Part shown: piece after piece, positions 30,280-38,721 of the stretch
Layout of the letters: each line of letters begins with the position of its first letter
Position numbering within the stretch: the stretch's first letter is position 1
Source of the DNA: Palsa-504 sp963844625
GTDB lineage: Bacteria > Actinomycetota > Actinomycetes > Streptosporangiales > Streptosporangiaceae
Direction: 5' to 3'
Length of the DNA stretch: 64,000 bases
Assembly (NCBI GenBank): GCA_963844625.1
Contig: CAWJPF010000021.1
Coordinates: 1-64,000, forward strand
Position numbers and translations under genes: made by a program
The notes under the pieces: model-generated
The model's database searches: none
Told to the model about the DNA's origin: nothing
The model's input: only the letters and a program-made list of their open reading frames with translations

Positions 30280-30396
30280 AAGTCCGAGACCCGGCGCCAC
30301 CAGGGTGCCGAGCGGTTCCCAAGGGGCCCGTACGCCCGGGAACACGGGCAAGCCTTGGCCTGCCAGGCCCGGCAGGCCGTCGACAAAGGAGTCTCC

Positions 30397-30621
30397 ATGT
30401 CCACTGTACCTGTGACGACCCAAGACCTCGAGCTCGAGACCGCTGAGCTGCTCCCGAGCCGGGAAACCCTCTGTGTCTGGAAGTCCCACCCGGCGAGCAG
30501 TAACACCACCATCATTCAGTCGGACGGCAACGTGTCTCAGTCGAGCAGCGGTTTCCTGTCGCCCAACGTGAACGTCGGCCTCCTCAACGGCAGTTTCGAC
30601 AACATCGGCGGCCTCCTGTAG
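30397..30621 (+). CDS. Small Ser/Asn-rich peptide, candidate RiPP precursor
   Basis: 74 residues from ATG 30397, with a very good ribosome site AAAGGAG 4 bases before it; frames reaching further upstream lack one. The N-terminal 25 residues are acidic and amphipathic (DLELETAELLPSRETL), like a leader recognised by a modifying or processing enzyme. The remaining half has a single Cys (C26), one Trp, and a Ser/Asn/Gly-rich tail (QSDGNVSQSSSGFLSP, then NVNVGLLNGSFDNIGGLL). No transmembrane segment. A hairpin and then an M50 protease gene with an RRE-like domain follow. I recognise no characterised family; the precursor role is inferred from layout. Confidence 0.7.
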   Translation: MSTVPVTTQDLELETAELLPSRETLCVWKSHPASSNTTIIQSDGNVSQSSSGFLSPNVNVGLLNGSFDNIGGLL

Positions 30622-30684
30622 CACTTGCCATTCGTACCGATGGCCTGCTGCGCATTGCCTAGGAGGGGGGTGCGCAGCGGGACA

Positions 30685-30716
30685 GGAGGGCCGCCCGGGC
30701 CACCGGGCGGCCCTCC
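30685..30716 (+). terminator. Hairpin between peptide and protease genes
   Basis: A 14-bp perfect stem (GGAGGGCCGCCCGG at 30685-30698 with 30703-30716) and a 4-base loop, 64 bases past the peptide stop and 82 before the protease ATG. As a partial terminator it would give far more peptide than protease mRNA. Confidence 0.7.
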
Positions 30717-30798
30717 GCTGGCGGGCCGGTCCCGGCCCGGTCCGCCAGCCCTCAGCCACTCGTGATCTCTGGTGAGCAAGTGAGGGAGGAGCAGACCG

Positions 30799-32208
30799 AT
30801 GACCGTGGCCGCAGGGCACGTCACCGCCGAGCGCACGGCCCCCGCGGCGCACACGTCCGGGCCCGCCGGGGCGCTGCGGCTGGCCGACGGGGTCGAGCTA
30901 CTCGGCGAGTACAAGGACTCCGGCTACAGCCAGCCGCCGTCGCTGGTGCGGCGAGCCGACGGCCAGGTCATCCAGATGTCCCCGCTGCTGTACCAGGTGA
31001 CCTGCCGGATCGACGGCTCCCGCGATCCGGCTGCCATCGCGAGGCTGGTCAGCGCGGATCTCGGCCGGTCGCTGAACGCCGACCAGGTCCGCCAGCTCAT
31101 TACGGCCAAGCTGCTGCCGCTCGGCATCGTCGCCGCCGAAGGCGCCCCGGCCGCCGCGCCGAAGGCCAATCCGCTGTTCGCGCTGAGGGCGCGGGGCACG
31201 CTGCTGACCGAACGTGCCGCGAACCTCGCGGCCGCGCTCCTGCGGCCGCTGTTCGGGGCGCCTGTCGTCATCGCCGTGGTCGGCAGCGTCCTGGTGGTGG
31301 ACTGGTGGCTGTTCGCCGTGCACGGGCTGGGCGGGGGGATACGGCAGGTGCTGCACGACCCGGCGGACCTGCTCGTCGTGATCGGTCTCTCCCTGGTCTC
31401 CGCCGTCTTCCACGAGTGCGGGCACGCGACCGGCTGCCGCTACGGCGGCGCACGGCCGGGTGTGATCGGCGCCGGCATCTACCTGGTCTGGCCGGCGTTC
31501 TTCACCAACGTCACCGACTCCTACCGGCTCAGCCGCGCTGGGCGGCTGCGGACCGACCTCGGCGGCCTGTACTTCAACCTGATCTTCATGCTGGCCCTGG
31601 CGGGCATCTACGCGGCGACCTCGGCCGAGGTCCTGCTCCTGGTCATCGCCCTCACGCACCTGGAGATGCTTGAGCAGTTGCTCCCGTTCGTCCGCTTCGA
31701 CGGTTACTTCATCCTCAGCGACCTCGTCGGAGTGCCGGACCTGTTCGCCCGCGTCGCCCCCATCCTGAAAAGTGCCGTCTCCAGGGAATGCCGGGACCCG
31801 CGAGTCACCGGCCTCCGGCGCCGCGCCCGGATCGTGGTGACCGGCTGGGTGCTGTGCGTCATCCCGCTGCTCGCATTCATCATCGGGTCCATGCTGCTGT
31901 ACCTCCCCCAGATCAACCGGTCGCTATGGCGTTCCGCGAGCCAGCAGGCACAGTTGGTGACTGGCGAGGTGACCGGCCACCACTACGTGATCGCCACGGT
32001 TAACTCAGTCGGCGTCGCCCTGCTGACCCTGTCGTTCGCCGGGTCGCTCTACATCGTGACCGGGCTGGCGCGGCGGCTCGCCACCGCCGGATTGCGCTGG
32101 TCGGCCGGCCGTCGCGGGCGCCGCCTCCTGGCCGCCGTGGCCTACTTGGCGGGCCTGATGACGCTGGCCGCCTTCTGGATCGTGCAGGGCCAGTTCCGCG
32201 GCTGGTAG
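30799..32208 (+). CDS. Membrane M50-type zinc metalloprotease with RRE-like N-terminal domain
   Basis: 469 residues; GGGAGGAG precedes ATG 30799. Residues about 45-112 (SLVRRADGQVIQMSPLLYQV...LNADQVRQLITAKLLPLGIV) look like a PqqD-type peptide-recognition (RRE) winged helix. Six or so transmembrane segments follow, with the zinc motif HECGH at 205-209 in SAVFHECGHATG and the third-ligand region RFDGYFILSDL (D301). This is the architecture of putative peptide zinc metalloproteases that cut or export modified peptides. The peptide gene lies directly upstream, so the likely task is leader removal at the membrane. Confidence 0.82.
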   Translation: MTVAAGHVTAERTAPAAHTSGPAGALRLADGVELLGEYKDSGYSQPPSLVRRADGQVIQMSPLLYQVTCRIDGSRDPAAIARLVSADLGRSLNADQVRQLITAKLLPLGIVAAEGAPAAAPKANPLFALRARGTLLTERAANLAAALLRPLFGAPVVIAVVGSVLVVDWWLFAVHGLGGGIRQVLHDPADLLVVIGLSLVSAVFHECGHATGCRYGGARPGVIGAGIYLVWPAFFTNVTDSYRLSRAGRLRTDLGGLYFNLIFMLALAGIYAATSAEVLLLVIALTHLEMLEQLLPFVRFDGYFILSDLVGVPDLFARVAPILKSAVSRECRDPRVTGLRRRARIVVTGWVLCVIPLLAFIIGSMLLYLPQINRSLWRSASQQAQLVTGEVTGHHYVIATVNSVGVALLTLSFAGSLYIVTGLARRLATAGLRWSAGRRGRRLLAAVAYLAGLMTLAAFWIVQGQFRGW

Positions 32209-32305
32209 CCCGGGCCGCCGCCGGCCGCTAGCGGATGCTCTCGCTACGCTTAGGCGCCCGGATCATCCGGTTTCGGTCCGAGGTGGCAGGTGAGGAGGTG
32301 CGGCG

Positions 32306-33142
32306 ATGACGGGAAACAACCCGGCCAGGACACCCGGCCAGACGGGGGCACACGGTATCTACGGATTCGATGCCAGGGTCGCGCATCCGGCCCGGGTCTA
32401 TGACTACTGGCTGGGCGGCAAGGACAACTTCGAGGCGGACCGGATCGCCGGCGAGGAGACCATCGCCGCTTATCCCGCGATCCGGGCGTCAGCCCGGGCC
32501 AACCGGGCCTTCCTGGCGCGGACCGTCCGCTACCTAGCCGCCGAGGAGGGCATCCGCCAGTTCCTCGACGTCGGTACCGGCCTGCCGACGGCCAGCAACA
32601 CCCACGAGGTAGCCCAGTCGGTCGCGCCGGCCAGCCGCATTGTCTACGTCGACAACGACCCGCTGGTGCTCTCGCACGCCCGCGCGCTGCTGACCAGCCA
32701 CCCGGAGGGTGTCACCGCTTACCTCGACGCCGATCTGCGGGACACGGACCAGGTCCTCGAGCGGGCAGCCGACACCCTGGACTTCAGCCGGCCGGTGGCC
32801 ATCATGCTCCTGGCCATCGTGCACTACATCCCGGACCTAGCCGAAGCCAAGCGGATCATGGCCCGGCTGATCAGCGCCGTACCGCCGGGCAGCTATGTGA
32901 CGATCTCGCACGCGGCCAGCGACATCTCCCCCGAGGAAATGGCCGAGATGATCAGGCGCATGAACCAGCATCTGGCCGAAGCCAACCACGTCGGGCGGCC
33001 GCGTGAGATGGTCGCGGAGCTCTTCGAAGGGCTGGAACTGCTTGAGCCGGGCGTGGTGAAGGTCACCCAGTGGCGCCCGGAGTCGAAGCAGGAAGCCGAG
33101 GGACCGACGTCCCTGTGGGGCGGTGTCGGGCGCAAGAACTGA
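32306..33142 (+). CDS. SAM-dependent methyltransferase, Methyltransf_19 (DUF574) family
   Basis: 278 residues; GAGGAGGTG upstream of ATG 32306. It starts with the family motif RVYDYWLGGKDNFEADR, then the SAM-binding glycine motif FLDVGTGLPTASNTHEVA and VYVDNDPLVLSHARALL. A large actinobacterial family with few known substrates. It starts 97 bp after the M50 gene on the same strand and could belong with the peptide locus, but the family is so common that the link is weak. Full length, no defects. Confidence 0.88.
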   Translation: MTGNNPARTPGQTGAHGIYGFDARVAHPARVYDYWLGGKDNFEADRIAGEETIAAYPAIRASARANRAFLARTVRYLAAEEGIRQFLDVGTGLPTASNTHEVAQSVAPASRIVYVDNDPLVLSHARALLTSHPEGVTAYLDADLRDTDQVLERAADTLDFSRPVAIMLLAIVHYIPDLAEAKRIMARLISAVPPGSYVTISHAASDISPEEMAEMIRRMNQHLAEANHVGRPREMVAELFEGLELLEPGVVKVTQWRPESKQEAEGPTSLWGGVGRKN

Positions 33143-33189
33143 TCCTGGTGATACCGGCCGTCAGGGTCGGCGCCCGGGCTCAGCCGGCC

Positions 33190-34023
33190 CCGACCTCATC
33201 CCGGCGCGGCAACGCGCGAAGTATCAGGCGTACATCGGCATCATCGCCACGCTCGCCGTGGTCGGCGGCCCGATCCTGGGCGGCGTGTTCACCGACGACC
33301 TGTCCTGGCGGTGGATCTTCTTCATCAACCTGCCATCGGCGCGATCGCCCTGATCATTATCGCGGCCCGGCTCCGGCTGCCGCGGCACCAGTCTCATCGC
33401 CGCGCGGACATCGCCGGCTCGTCCTGTTCGCCGGCCTGCTCTACGTACCCGAGCTGATGCAGGAAGTCCGCCACGACAGCTCGTTCGAGGCCGGGCTGTT
33501 CCTCATCCTGCTGCTGGCCGGGCTCATCGCCGCGGCCGGCCTCTCCGGGTCGGTGATCTCAAGGACCGGTCACTACAAGGTCTTCCCGGTCGCCGGGGCC
33601 CTGCTGGCGGGCGGCGGGATGCTGGCCGTCAGCCGGCTCGGCGTGACCAGCCCGGTCTGGATCTACGCCGCGCTTCTCGTCGTGGCCGGCGCCGGGCCCG
33701 GCTTCTTCGTCCAGGTCAGCGTCCTGGCCGGGCAGAACGCCGTCGATTACTCGGTGCTTGGCGTGGCCACCGGCGCCCTCAACTTCTTCAAGACCATGGG
33801 CGGGGCGTTCGGCGCGGCCCTGTTCGGCGCCATCCTCGCCGCCCAGATCGCCGGCCGGCCAGCGGATACGCACACCTACCTGCACGGCTTCCAGACGATT
33901 TTCCGCTGGACCGTCCCGTTCATGGTGATCGCGCTGGCCCTGGCCCTGGTCATGCGCGAGCAGCCGCTCTCGGCGGAAATGCGCGAGGTCGCCGCCGGAA
34001 AGGCCGAGGTCCCGGAGTACTGA
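33190..34023 (+). pseudogene. DHA2-family MFS transporter remnant
   Basis: One frame reads IPARQRAKYQAYIGIIATLAVV...DLSWRWIFFINLP (about 33200-33332), the typical fifth-sixth helix region of EmrB/QacA exporters. A one-base loss then shifts to IGAIALIIIAARLRLPRHQ. After a gap of some 150-200 residues the family resumes in the frame from about 33410 (LFAGLLYVPELMQEVRHDSS...) to the C-terminus at 34023. The N-terminal 100 residues are also missing. Not functional. Confidence 0.8.
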
Positions 34024-34100
34024 AGCTGTCGATTACTTGCGCCCTCGTTCGTCGTCTCCATAACAGGCAAGCGGATGAGAACGAGAGGGACTTGATCACC

Positions 34101-34286
34101 ATGATGTTCTACGACATGTCTCAGCAGTACCACGCGGAGCGGACCAGGACCGCGGCCGAGCGGCGGCGCGCCGACGCGGAGCTTGGCATGATGGCCGCGG
34201 ACGTCTCGCGGATCTGGCGGCGCGTTACCCGCCCGGCCCGCGCGCTCCGCCGCCACCAGATGAGGCCCGTCCAGCGGGCGTACTGA
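34101..34286 (+). CDS. Small basic hypothetical protein
   Basis: 61 residues from ATG 34101 (an in-frame TTG lies at 34092), with GAGAGGGA 10 bases upstream. Predicted to be one long charged helix: QQYHAERTRTAAERRRADAELGMM, then RVTRPARALRRHQ. Short Arg/Ala/Glu-rich proteins of this kind are common and unnamed in actinomycetes. It ends 12 bp before the thioesterase gene, which suggests an operon. Confidence 0.55.
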   Translation: MMFYDMSQQYHAERTRTAAERRRADAELGMMAADVSRIWRRVTRPARALRRHQMRPVQRAY

Positions 34287-34298
34287 GACAATCGGCAA

Positions 34299-34766
34299 GT
34301 GACCGAACCAGGCGGCGGGAAGCCGCGTACCGAGTCCACCGAGGCGACGCTGGCCCGGATCCGGGCCAGCTTCGACCGGCAGGGCATGATGGCCACGCTC
34401 GGCGTGGAAGTGATCACGGCCGAGCCCGGGCGGGTGGAGATGTCGCTGCGGCACGACGAGAGGTTCACCCAGCAGCACGGGTTCCTGCACGCCGGCGCGA
34501 TCACCTCGGTCCTGGACACCGCGTGCGGGTACGCGGCGTACAGCGTCATGCCGCCGGAGGCCGCCGTGCTGACCGCGACCTTTACCGTCAACCTGCTCGC
34601 GCCCGCAGCCGGGCAGCGGTTCGCGGTCACCGGCGAGGTGGTCAGGGCCGGCCGGACCCTGGTGGTCTGCCGCGGCGAGGCGTTCGCCGACGACGACAAG
34701 CGCCCGTTCGCGATCATGCAGGCCACGATGACCGCCGTGTATAACCGGCCCGGCATCAGTGGCTGA
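34299..34766 (+). CDS. PaaI-type hot-dog thioesterase
   Basis: Acyl-CoA thioesterase of the 4HBT/PaaI group, 155 residues, GTG start at 34299. The family signature QQHGFLHAGAITSVLDTACGYAA contains the HG...G motif and the catalytic Asp; the strand TATFTVNLLAPAAGQRF follows. PaaI proteins rescue CoA from stalled aromatic or acyl intermediates; the substrate here is unknown. Complete. Confidence 0.85.
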   Translation: MTEPGGGKPRTESTEATLARIRASFDRQGMMATLGVEVITAEPGRVEMSLRHDERFTQQHGFLHAGAITSVLDTACGYAAYSVMPPEAAVLTATFTVNLLAPAAGQRFAVTGEVVRAGRTLVVCRGEAFADDDKRPFAIMQATMTAVYNRPGISG

Positions 34767-34793
34767 CGTCGCCCCTGTCCCGCACCACGACGG

Positions 34794-35051
34794 TCAGTGA
34801 TGACGGAGCGCCTCGATCAGCTGGGCCTTATTCATGGCCGAACGGCCTGGGATGCCTAGTTCACGGGCCCGTTTCACTAGGTCGTCCTTGGTCCAGTCCT
34901 GATAGGACGGGCTCTTCCCGCCCTTGGCTCCCACCTTCTGGCGCGAGCTGCCCGCCGCCGCGTTCGCGATCCGGGCCGACTTTTCCTCGCTGTTCCCCTC
35001 CCGCCGCAGCGCGCGGTAGGTCTTCTCGTCCTTGATCTGGGCTCTGGGCAT
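34794..35051 (-). CDS. Small DUF7218/Rho-N-like domain protein
   Basis: 85 residues. The C-terminal half (TKDDLVKRARELGIPGRSAMNKAQLIEALR) is a SAP/Rho N-terminal helix-extended-loop-helix that can bind nucleic acid. The N-terminal half EKTYRALRREGNSEEKSARIANAAA is a basic helix seen in a widespread family of small stress-associated proteins. It converges with the thioesterase gene. Function unknown. Confidence 0.75.
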   Translation of the reverse strand: MPRAQIKDEKTYRALRREGNSEEKSARIANAAAGSSRQKVGAKGGKSPSYQDWTKDDLVKRARELGIPGRSAMNKAQLIEALRHH

Positions 35052-35069
35052 GCCTGGCCTCCCATCGAG

Positions 35070-36446
35070 TCAGGCATGGTCTACCCCATCCTGAACTGGC
35101 AAACTCGCCAGCGTACCGCGGGTGAATTCGGCCACCTGCTCATCGAGCTCCCGGGCGTGGGCCGAACCGCGGAAGATCGGCTGGGCCAGCTCGGCCCGGA
35201 GCGCGGCCAGGCGCTGCGCCTGCACGGCGGTGCGCTCGCCCGGGCGCAGCGTCAGCACGGGCTGCAGCGCCGTGATCGCGGCGTCGAGCGCGCCCGACCG
35301 GAGCCGCGCGATGGCCAGCTCGGTATGGGCGAGCAGCTGGCACCGGCGGCTGTGCTGCTCCCCCTGGCCCGGTCCCCGGCCGTAGCGGCTGGTGGCGGAC
35401 TCCAGCTCGGTGACCGCGTCCCCGCCTGATCCCGCCCCCCGGGCCGCCTCGGCGAGGACGAAGCCCGCGTAGTAAGACTGAGCGGCTCGGGAGAAGCCGA
35501 ACTCGCCGCCGATAGCCAGCAACTCGTCGCGGTGATCGCGCTCTCTCGCGTCGCGGGCGGCCGCGATCGCCAGCGCCGCGCCGGCGGCGTCGCCCAGGCG
35601 GGCGCGGGCCAGGCCGCCGTACAGGTGGAGCTGCGCCGCGTTCTGCCCGTCGGCGACATACTCAAGACCGCTCAGCGTCAGGCTCGTGGTCTGGCCGGGG
35701 CGCCCGCCCCAGTAGGCCGCGTAGGCCGCGCACAGGCGCAGCCTGGCCATCAGCGGCCGGTGATCGATTATCGTCGCGTAGGCCCAGCCGGCCCTGGTCA
35801 GCTCCTCGGCCGCCTGAGGGTAGCCGAGATTAACGGCCGCGGCGGCCATTAACGCGCTGAGGCAGCCCGCCAGCAGGTAGAGCTCGGCCGCGTCGCGCGG
35901 CCACTGGCGCCGGTCGAGCGCCGCCAGGATCCGGTTCCTGACTCGCCGCATGTCGGTGAACAGGGCGAAGGTCTCGCCCGTCAGGTACTGGACGGACAGG
36001 CTCGTCACGTCGGCGCGGAACTGCTCCAGGGTGGCCTCGCCGATACCGCGCTGCTCGACGCGGCCGGCATGCTCGCTGCCCTCATGCGCGGCCATGAGCA
36101 CCCCTCGCCTGATCGCGGACGCGCCCGCAGCGGGCGGTGGCGTCTCACGGTAGGCGAGAGGAGCGGGGACCCCAGGGCTAGGGTCGACCATGCCCGGCGG
36201 GTTCGCCGGGCCGAATTGGCTGAACGGGATCTCGAAGGCGCCGCAGTAGAACAGCTGGTAACGCTCGGCCGGGGCGACGACACCGCGTTCCCAGCGGTAG
36301 ATGTTGTGGCTGATGTTGTCGGCTCCGGGCACGGACGTGTCACCCCTGGCCTTGGCGGCCCTGATGAGCTGACGGGCCATCTCAGATCGCGTCCAGCCGC
36401 GGTCCTCGCGCTGCCGGCGCAGCCAGCCACCGAGTTCGGAAGACAT
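35070..36446 (-). CDS. XRE regulator with C-terminal TPR-like domain
   Basis: 458 residues. N-terminal helix-turn-helix at about 5-60 (WLRRQREDRGWTRSEMARQLIRAA, then NISHNIYRWERG), followed by a long Ala/Leu-rich helical part with TPR-like pairs such as AAELYLLAGCLSALMAAAAVNLGYPQAAEEL. Such regulators are numerous in streptomycete and streptosporangial genomes and often respond to a peptide or ligand bound by the TPR part. It faces away from the GATase gene; no clear operon partner. Confidence 0.82.
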   Translation of the reverse strand: MSSELGGWLRRQREDRGWTRSEMARQLIRAAKARGDTSVPGADNISHNIYRWERGVVAPAERYQLFYCGAFEIPFSQFGPANPPGMVDPSPGVPAPLAYRETPPPAAGASAIRRGVLMAAHEGSEHAGRVEQRGIGEATLEQFRADVTSLSVQYLTGETFALFTDMRRVRNRILAALDRRQWPRDAAELYLLAGCLSALMAAAAVNLGYPQAAEELTRAGWAYATIIDHRPLMARLRLCAAYAAYWGGRPGQTTSLTLSGLEYVADGQNAAQLHLYGGLARARLGDAAGAALAIAAARDARERDHRDELLAIGGEFGFSRAAQSYYAGFVLAEAARGAGSGGDAVTELESATSRYGRGPGQGEQHSRRCQLLAHTELAIARLRSGALDAAITALQPVLTLRPGERTAVQAQRLAALRAELAQPIFRGSAHARELDEQVAEFTRGTLASLPVQDGVDHA

Positions 36447-36510
36447 AGAGCGTTATCGTACGTCAGGCAGTCTCGACCAGACACGACGTGTCCGCCACTG
36501 CCGCCGATTG

Positions 36511-37197
36511 TCACGTTTCGCAGGGCCTGCCTGCCGCGGCCATGCGCAGCACGGCGGCCACCAGGCGGCCGGCTCGGTCCCGGGCGGCGGGTTCCTCGCG
36601 GATGGTCCCGGCCAGGAACTGATCGGGGTCGAGCCCCGCCTTTTCCGCGTCCTGGTACCCGCCCGCGTCCAGCCAGCGCTTGAGCTGCGGGCCGTCGACC
36701 TCGGGATGGAACTGGACGGCCAGGTGCCGGCCGACCCGGAACGCCTGGACGCTGACGTCGTTACGTGCCAGCACCGTGGCCGTGGCGGGCGGCAGGCACC
36801 GGTCGCCGTGGAACTCCAGCCAGGGGCCGACCGGGATCAGCTCGTGGTCGACCGAGTCGACCAGCGTCCAGCCGATCTCCTTGCGGGCCATCGCTTCGAC
36901 CCGGCCGCCGAACGCCGCGCAGATCGCCTGGGCGCCGAAACAGATCCCGAGCAGCGGCACACCCGCCGCGTCCGCCGCGCGCAGCCAGGCCAGTTCCCCG
37001 GCGATCCACGGGTCCGGATCGTTGACCGAGCTGACGGCGCCGAGCACCACGACGTGGTCAAGGCCGTCGAGCGCGGGCAGCGGACCGTCGTCCGGCCAGA
37101 GGTGCACGGCCAGTTCGGCGCCGTGCCCCTCGAACGCGGCGCCGATGAAGCCGGCCGCGTCGATGTCGTGGTGCCTGACGACGGCCACTCGCGTCAT
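36511..37197 (-). CDS. Class I glutamine amidotransferase-like protein
   Basis: 228 residues with the GATase1 triad: nucleophile C86 in LLGICFGAQ, H164 and E166 in AVQFHPEVD. It is free-standing, like the GMP synthase (glutamine-hydrolysing) related proteins of actinomycetes, with no synthetase domain or partner gene. It may act as a small-molecule hydrolase. The start overlaps the stop of the small gene upstream (ATGA, 37194-37197). Confidence 0.85.
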   Translation of the reverse strand: MTRVAVVRHHDIDAAGFIGAAFEGHGAELAVHLWPDDGPLPALDGLDHVVVLGAVSSVNDPDPWIAGELAWLRAADAAGVPLLGICFGAQAICAAFGGRVEAMARKEIGWTLVDSVDHELIPVGPWLEFHGDRCLPPATATVLARNDVSVQAFRVGRHLAVQFHPEVDGPQLKRWLDAGGYQDAEKAGLDPDQFLAGTIREEPAARDRAGRLVAAVLRMAAAGRPCET

Positions 37198-37487
37198 GCG
37201 GTGCCTGCTGAGGACGGCCGGTAACCCGCCTGGCTCAGCATCCGGCGCAGGTCGACCACCATCTGGGCGTCGATGTCCTTGTCCGGGGGCGGGTCGAGGA
37301 ACTCGGTCTCGGCTCCGATCGTCACCGTGAGCTTGCCGTCATGGTGGACGGCGACCGTGCCCACGGCCTCGAGCAGCGACCGCACCGCGCGCCACTCGAT
37401 ATTGTGGCTAGCGGGGTGGGCGAAGATCTGCTCCAGGGTGTTCCGGTGACGGTTGTCAAGGTGCTGTGACTCCGATGAGGATGACAT
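37194..37487 (-). CDS. Small hypothetical protein coupled to the GATase gene
   Basis: 97 residues: RHRNTLEQIFAHPASHNIEW, then LLEAVGTVAVHHDGKLTVTIG and DKDIDAQMVVDLRRML. The opening (one hot segment W-R-x-V-x-x-L-L, then a Gly-rich strand) recalls the HicA-like double-stranded-RNA-binding fold that appears in many actinobacterial hypothetical proteins, but the catalytic His of HicA is not evident and no HicB partner is present. It overlaps the GATase gene by 4 bp. Confidence 0.6.
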   Translation of the reverse strand: MSSSSESQHLDNRHRNTLEQIFAHPASHNIEWRAVRSLLEAVGTVAVHHDGKLTVTIGAETEFLDPPPDKDIDAQMVVDLRRMLSQAGYRPSSAGTA

Positions 37488-37533
37488 GGGCTGACCCTAC
37501 GTCCGGCCGGGCAGGGATAGCGAAGGGGGTCTT

Positions 37534-38307
37534 GTGTCTCGTGTGTTCATTACCGGATCCAGTGACGGGCTTGGCCTGATGGCCGCCCGGCTGCTGGTCG
37601 CGGACGGCCATTCGGTCACGCTGCACGCCCGCAACTCCGGCCGGGCCGACGACACGCGCGCGGCCCTGCCGCAGGCCGACGGCGTGGTCATCGGGGACCT
37701 CTCCAGTCTGGCCGGGATCCGGCAGGTCGCCGGGCAGGCCAACTCGGCGGGACGCTTCGACGCGATCATCCACAACGCCGGGGTCGGCTACCGCGAGCCG
37801 CGACGGGTCGAGACCGACGACGGCCTCGCCCAGGTCTTCGCGGTTAACGTACTCGCCCCTTACCTGCTGACGGCGCTGATCGAGCGGCCGGACCGGCTGG
37901 TCTACCTGAGTTCGGGCATGTCCCGCGGCGGGGACGCCGACCTGAGTGACCCGCAGTGGACCGGCCGGCGCTGGAACGGCGCCCAGGCCTACTCCGACAG
38001 CAAGCTGTTCGACGTCGTACTCGCCTTCGCCGTCGCGCGCCGGTGGCCCGGCGTGCTCTCCAACGCGCTCGAGCCAGGCTGGGTGCCGACCAAGATGGGC
38101 GGTCCCGGCGCACCGGGCGACATGTCCCTGGCCCCGGTGACGCAGGCCTGGCTGGCCGTCAGCCCGGATCCCGCGGCCATGGTCAGCGGCGGCTACTTCT
38201 ACCACCAGCAGCCGAAGCCAGCCCATCCCGCGGCCCGCGAACCCGAGGTCCAGGACGCGCTGGTCAGCTACTGCGCCCAGCTGACAGGGGTGGAGCTCGT
38301 GCCGTGA
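37534..38307 (+). CDS. Short-chain dehydrogenase/reductase
   Basis: 257 residues, GTG start at 37534 after a GGGGG-rich site. Rossmann motif TGSSDGLG at residues 8-15, DLSSLAG for the adenine ring, the NAG motif IIHNAGVG, the catalytic Ser in YLSSGM and Y-x-x-x-K in AYSDSK. A classical SDR whose substrate cannot be told. The next coding remnant begins in a GTGA overlap with its stop. Confidence 0.88.
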   Translation: MSRVFITGSSDGLGLMAARLLVADGHSVTLHARNSGRADDTRAALPQADGVVIGDLSSLAGIRQVAGQANSAGRFDAIIHNAGVGYREPRRVETDDGLAQVFAVNVLAPYLLTALIERPDRLVYLSSGMSRGGDADLSDPQWTGRRWNGAQAYSDSKLFDVVLAFAVARRWPGVLSNALEPGWVPTKMGGPGAPGDMSLAPVTQAWLAVSPDPAAMVSGGYFYHQQPKPAHPAAREPEVQDALVSYCAQLTGVELVP

Positions 38308-38569
38308 GCGCGCCGGTCCCCGGTCAGGTGCTGGTCATCGGGGTGGACGGCGTTCGCTTCGACCTGCTTGGTCCCGGCTCGGCTTCCTCGCGCCGGTCCG
38401 CACCGACGCGGCGACACCCACCTGGTCGGGCCCGTGCTGGGCGACGATCGCGGCCGGCGCCGCGGTCGCCGAGCACGGCATCACGGGCAACGACCTGGCC
38501 GGCCACCGGCTGGCCGGCGAAGCCGGCCGGACAGCAACGGCCGAAGGGATCCGGGCCGCGCCGACCTGA
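38304..38569 (+). pseudogene. Type I phosphodiesterase/nucleotide pyrophosphatase remnant
   Basis: From GTG 38304 the frame reads VLVIGVDGVRFDLLGPGSA, the metal-binding opening of alkaline-phosphatase superfamily phosphodiesterases. A deletion then changes frame and it continues FLAPVRTDAATPTWSGPCW...VAEHGITGNDLAGHRL, which holds the Thr nucleophile region, and stops at 38569. About 300 further residues are absent. Its GTGA overlap with the SDR shows it was once part of that operon. Confidence 0.75.
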
Positions 38570-38721
38570 ACGCTAGCTCCCGCTCCGGTGCTTCCTGCGA
38601 TGTCCCCCGCCGCATTAAGCCATCGTGTGCGGCCAGCGCGACGGCCGGCGGTTGACGGAGCTGGAGTGAGGCAGGCAGGTTCGTTCGGCCAAAAAATACG
38701 GAGCCCAGCCGGGGCGGTGGG

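Noticed and set aside
27396..30396. Complete integrative element bounded by attachment repeats
   Set aside because: A recombinase and repeats are present, but I found no matching direct repeats at two ends, no tRNA target and no excisionase or replication gene.
37194..37487. HicA toxin of a toxin-antitoxin pair
   Set aside because: The fold resemblance is weak, the catalytic His is not evident, and the neighbour is a GATase, not HicB.
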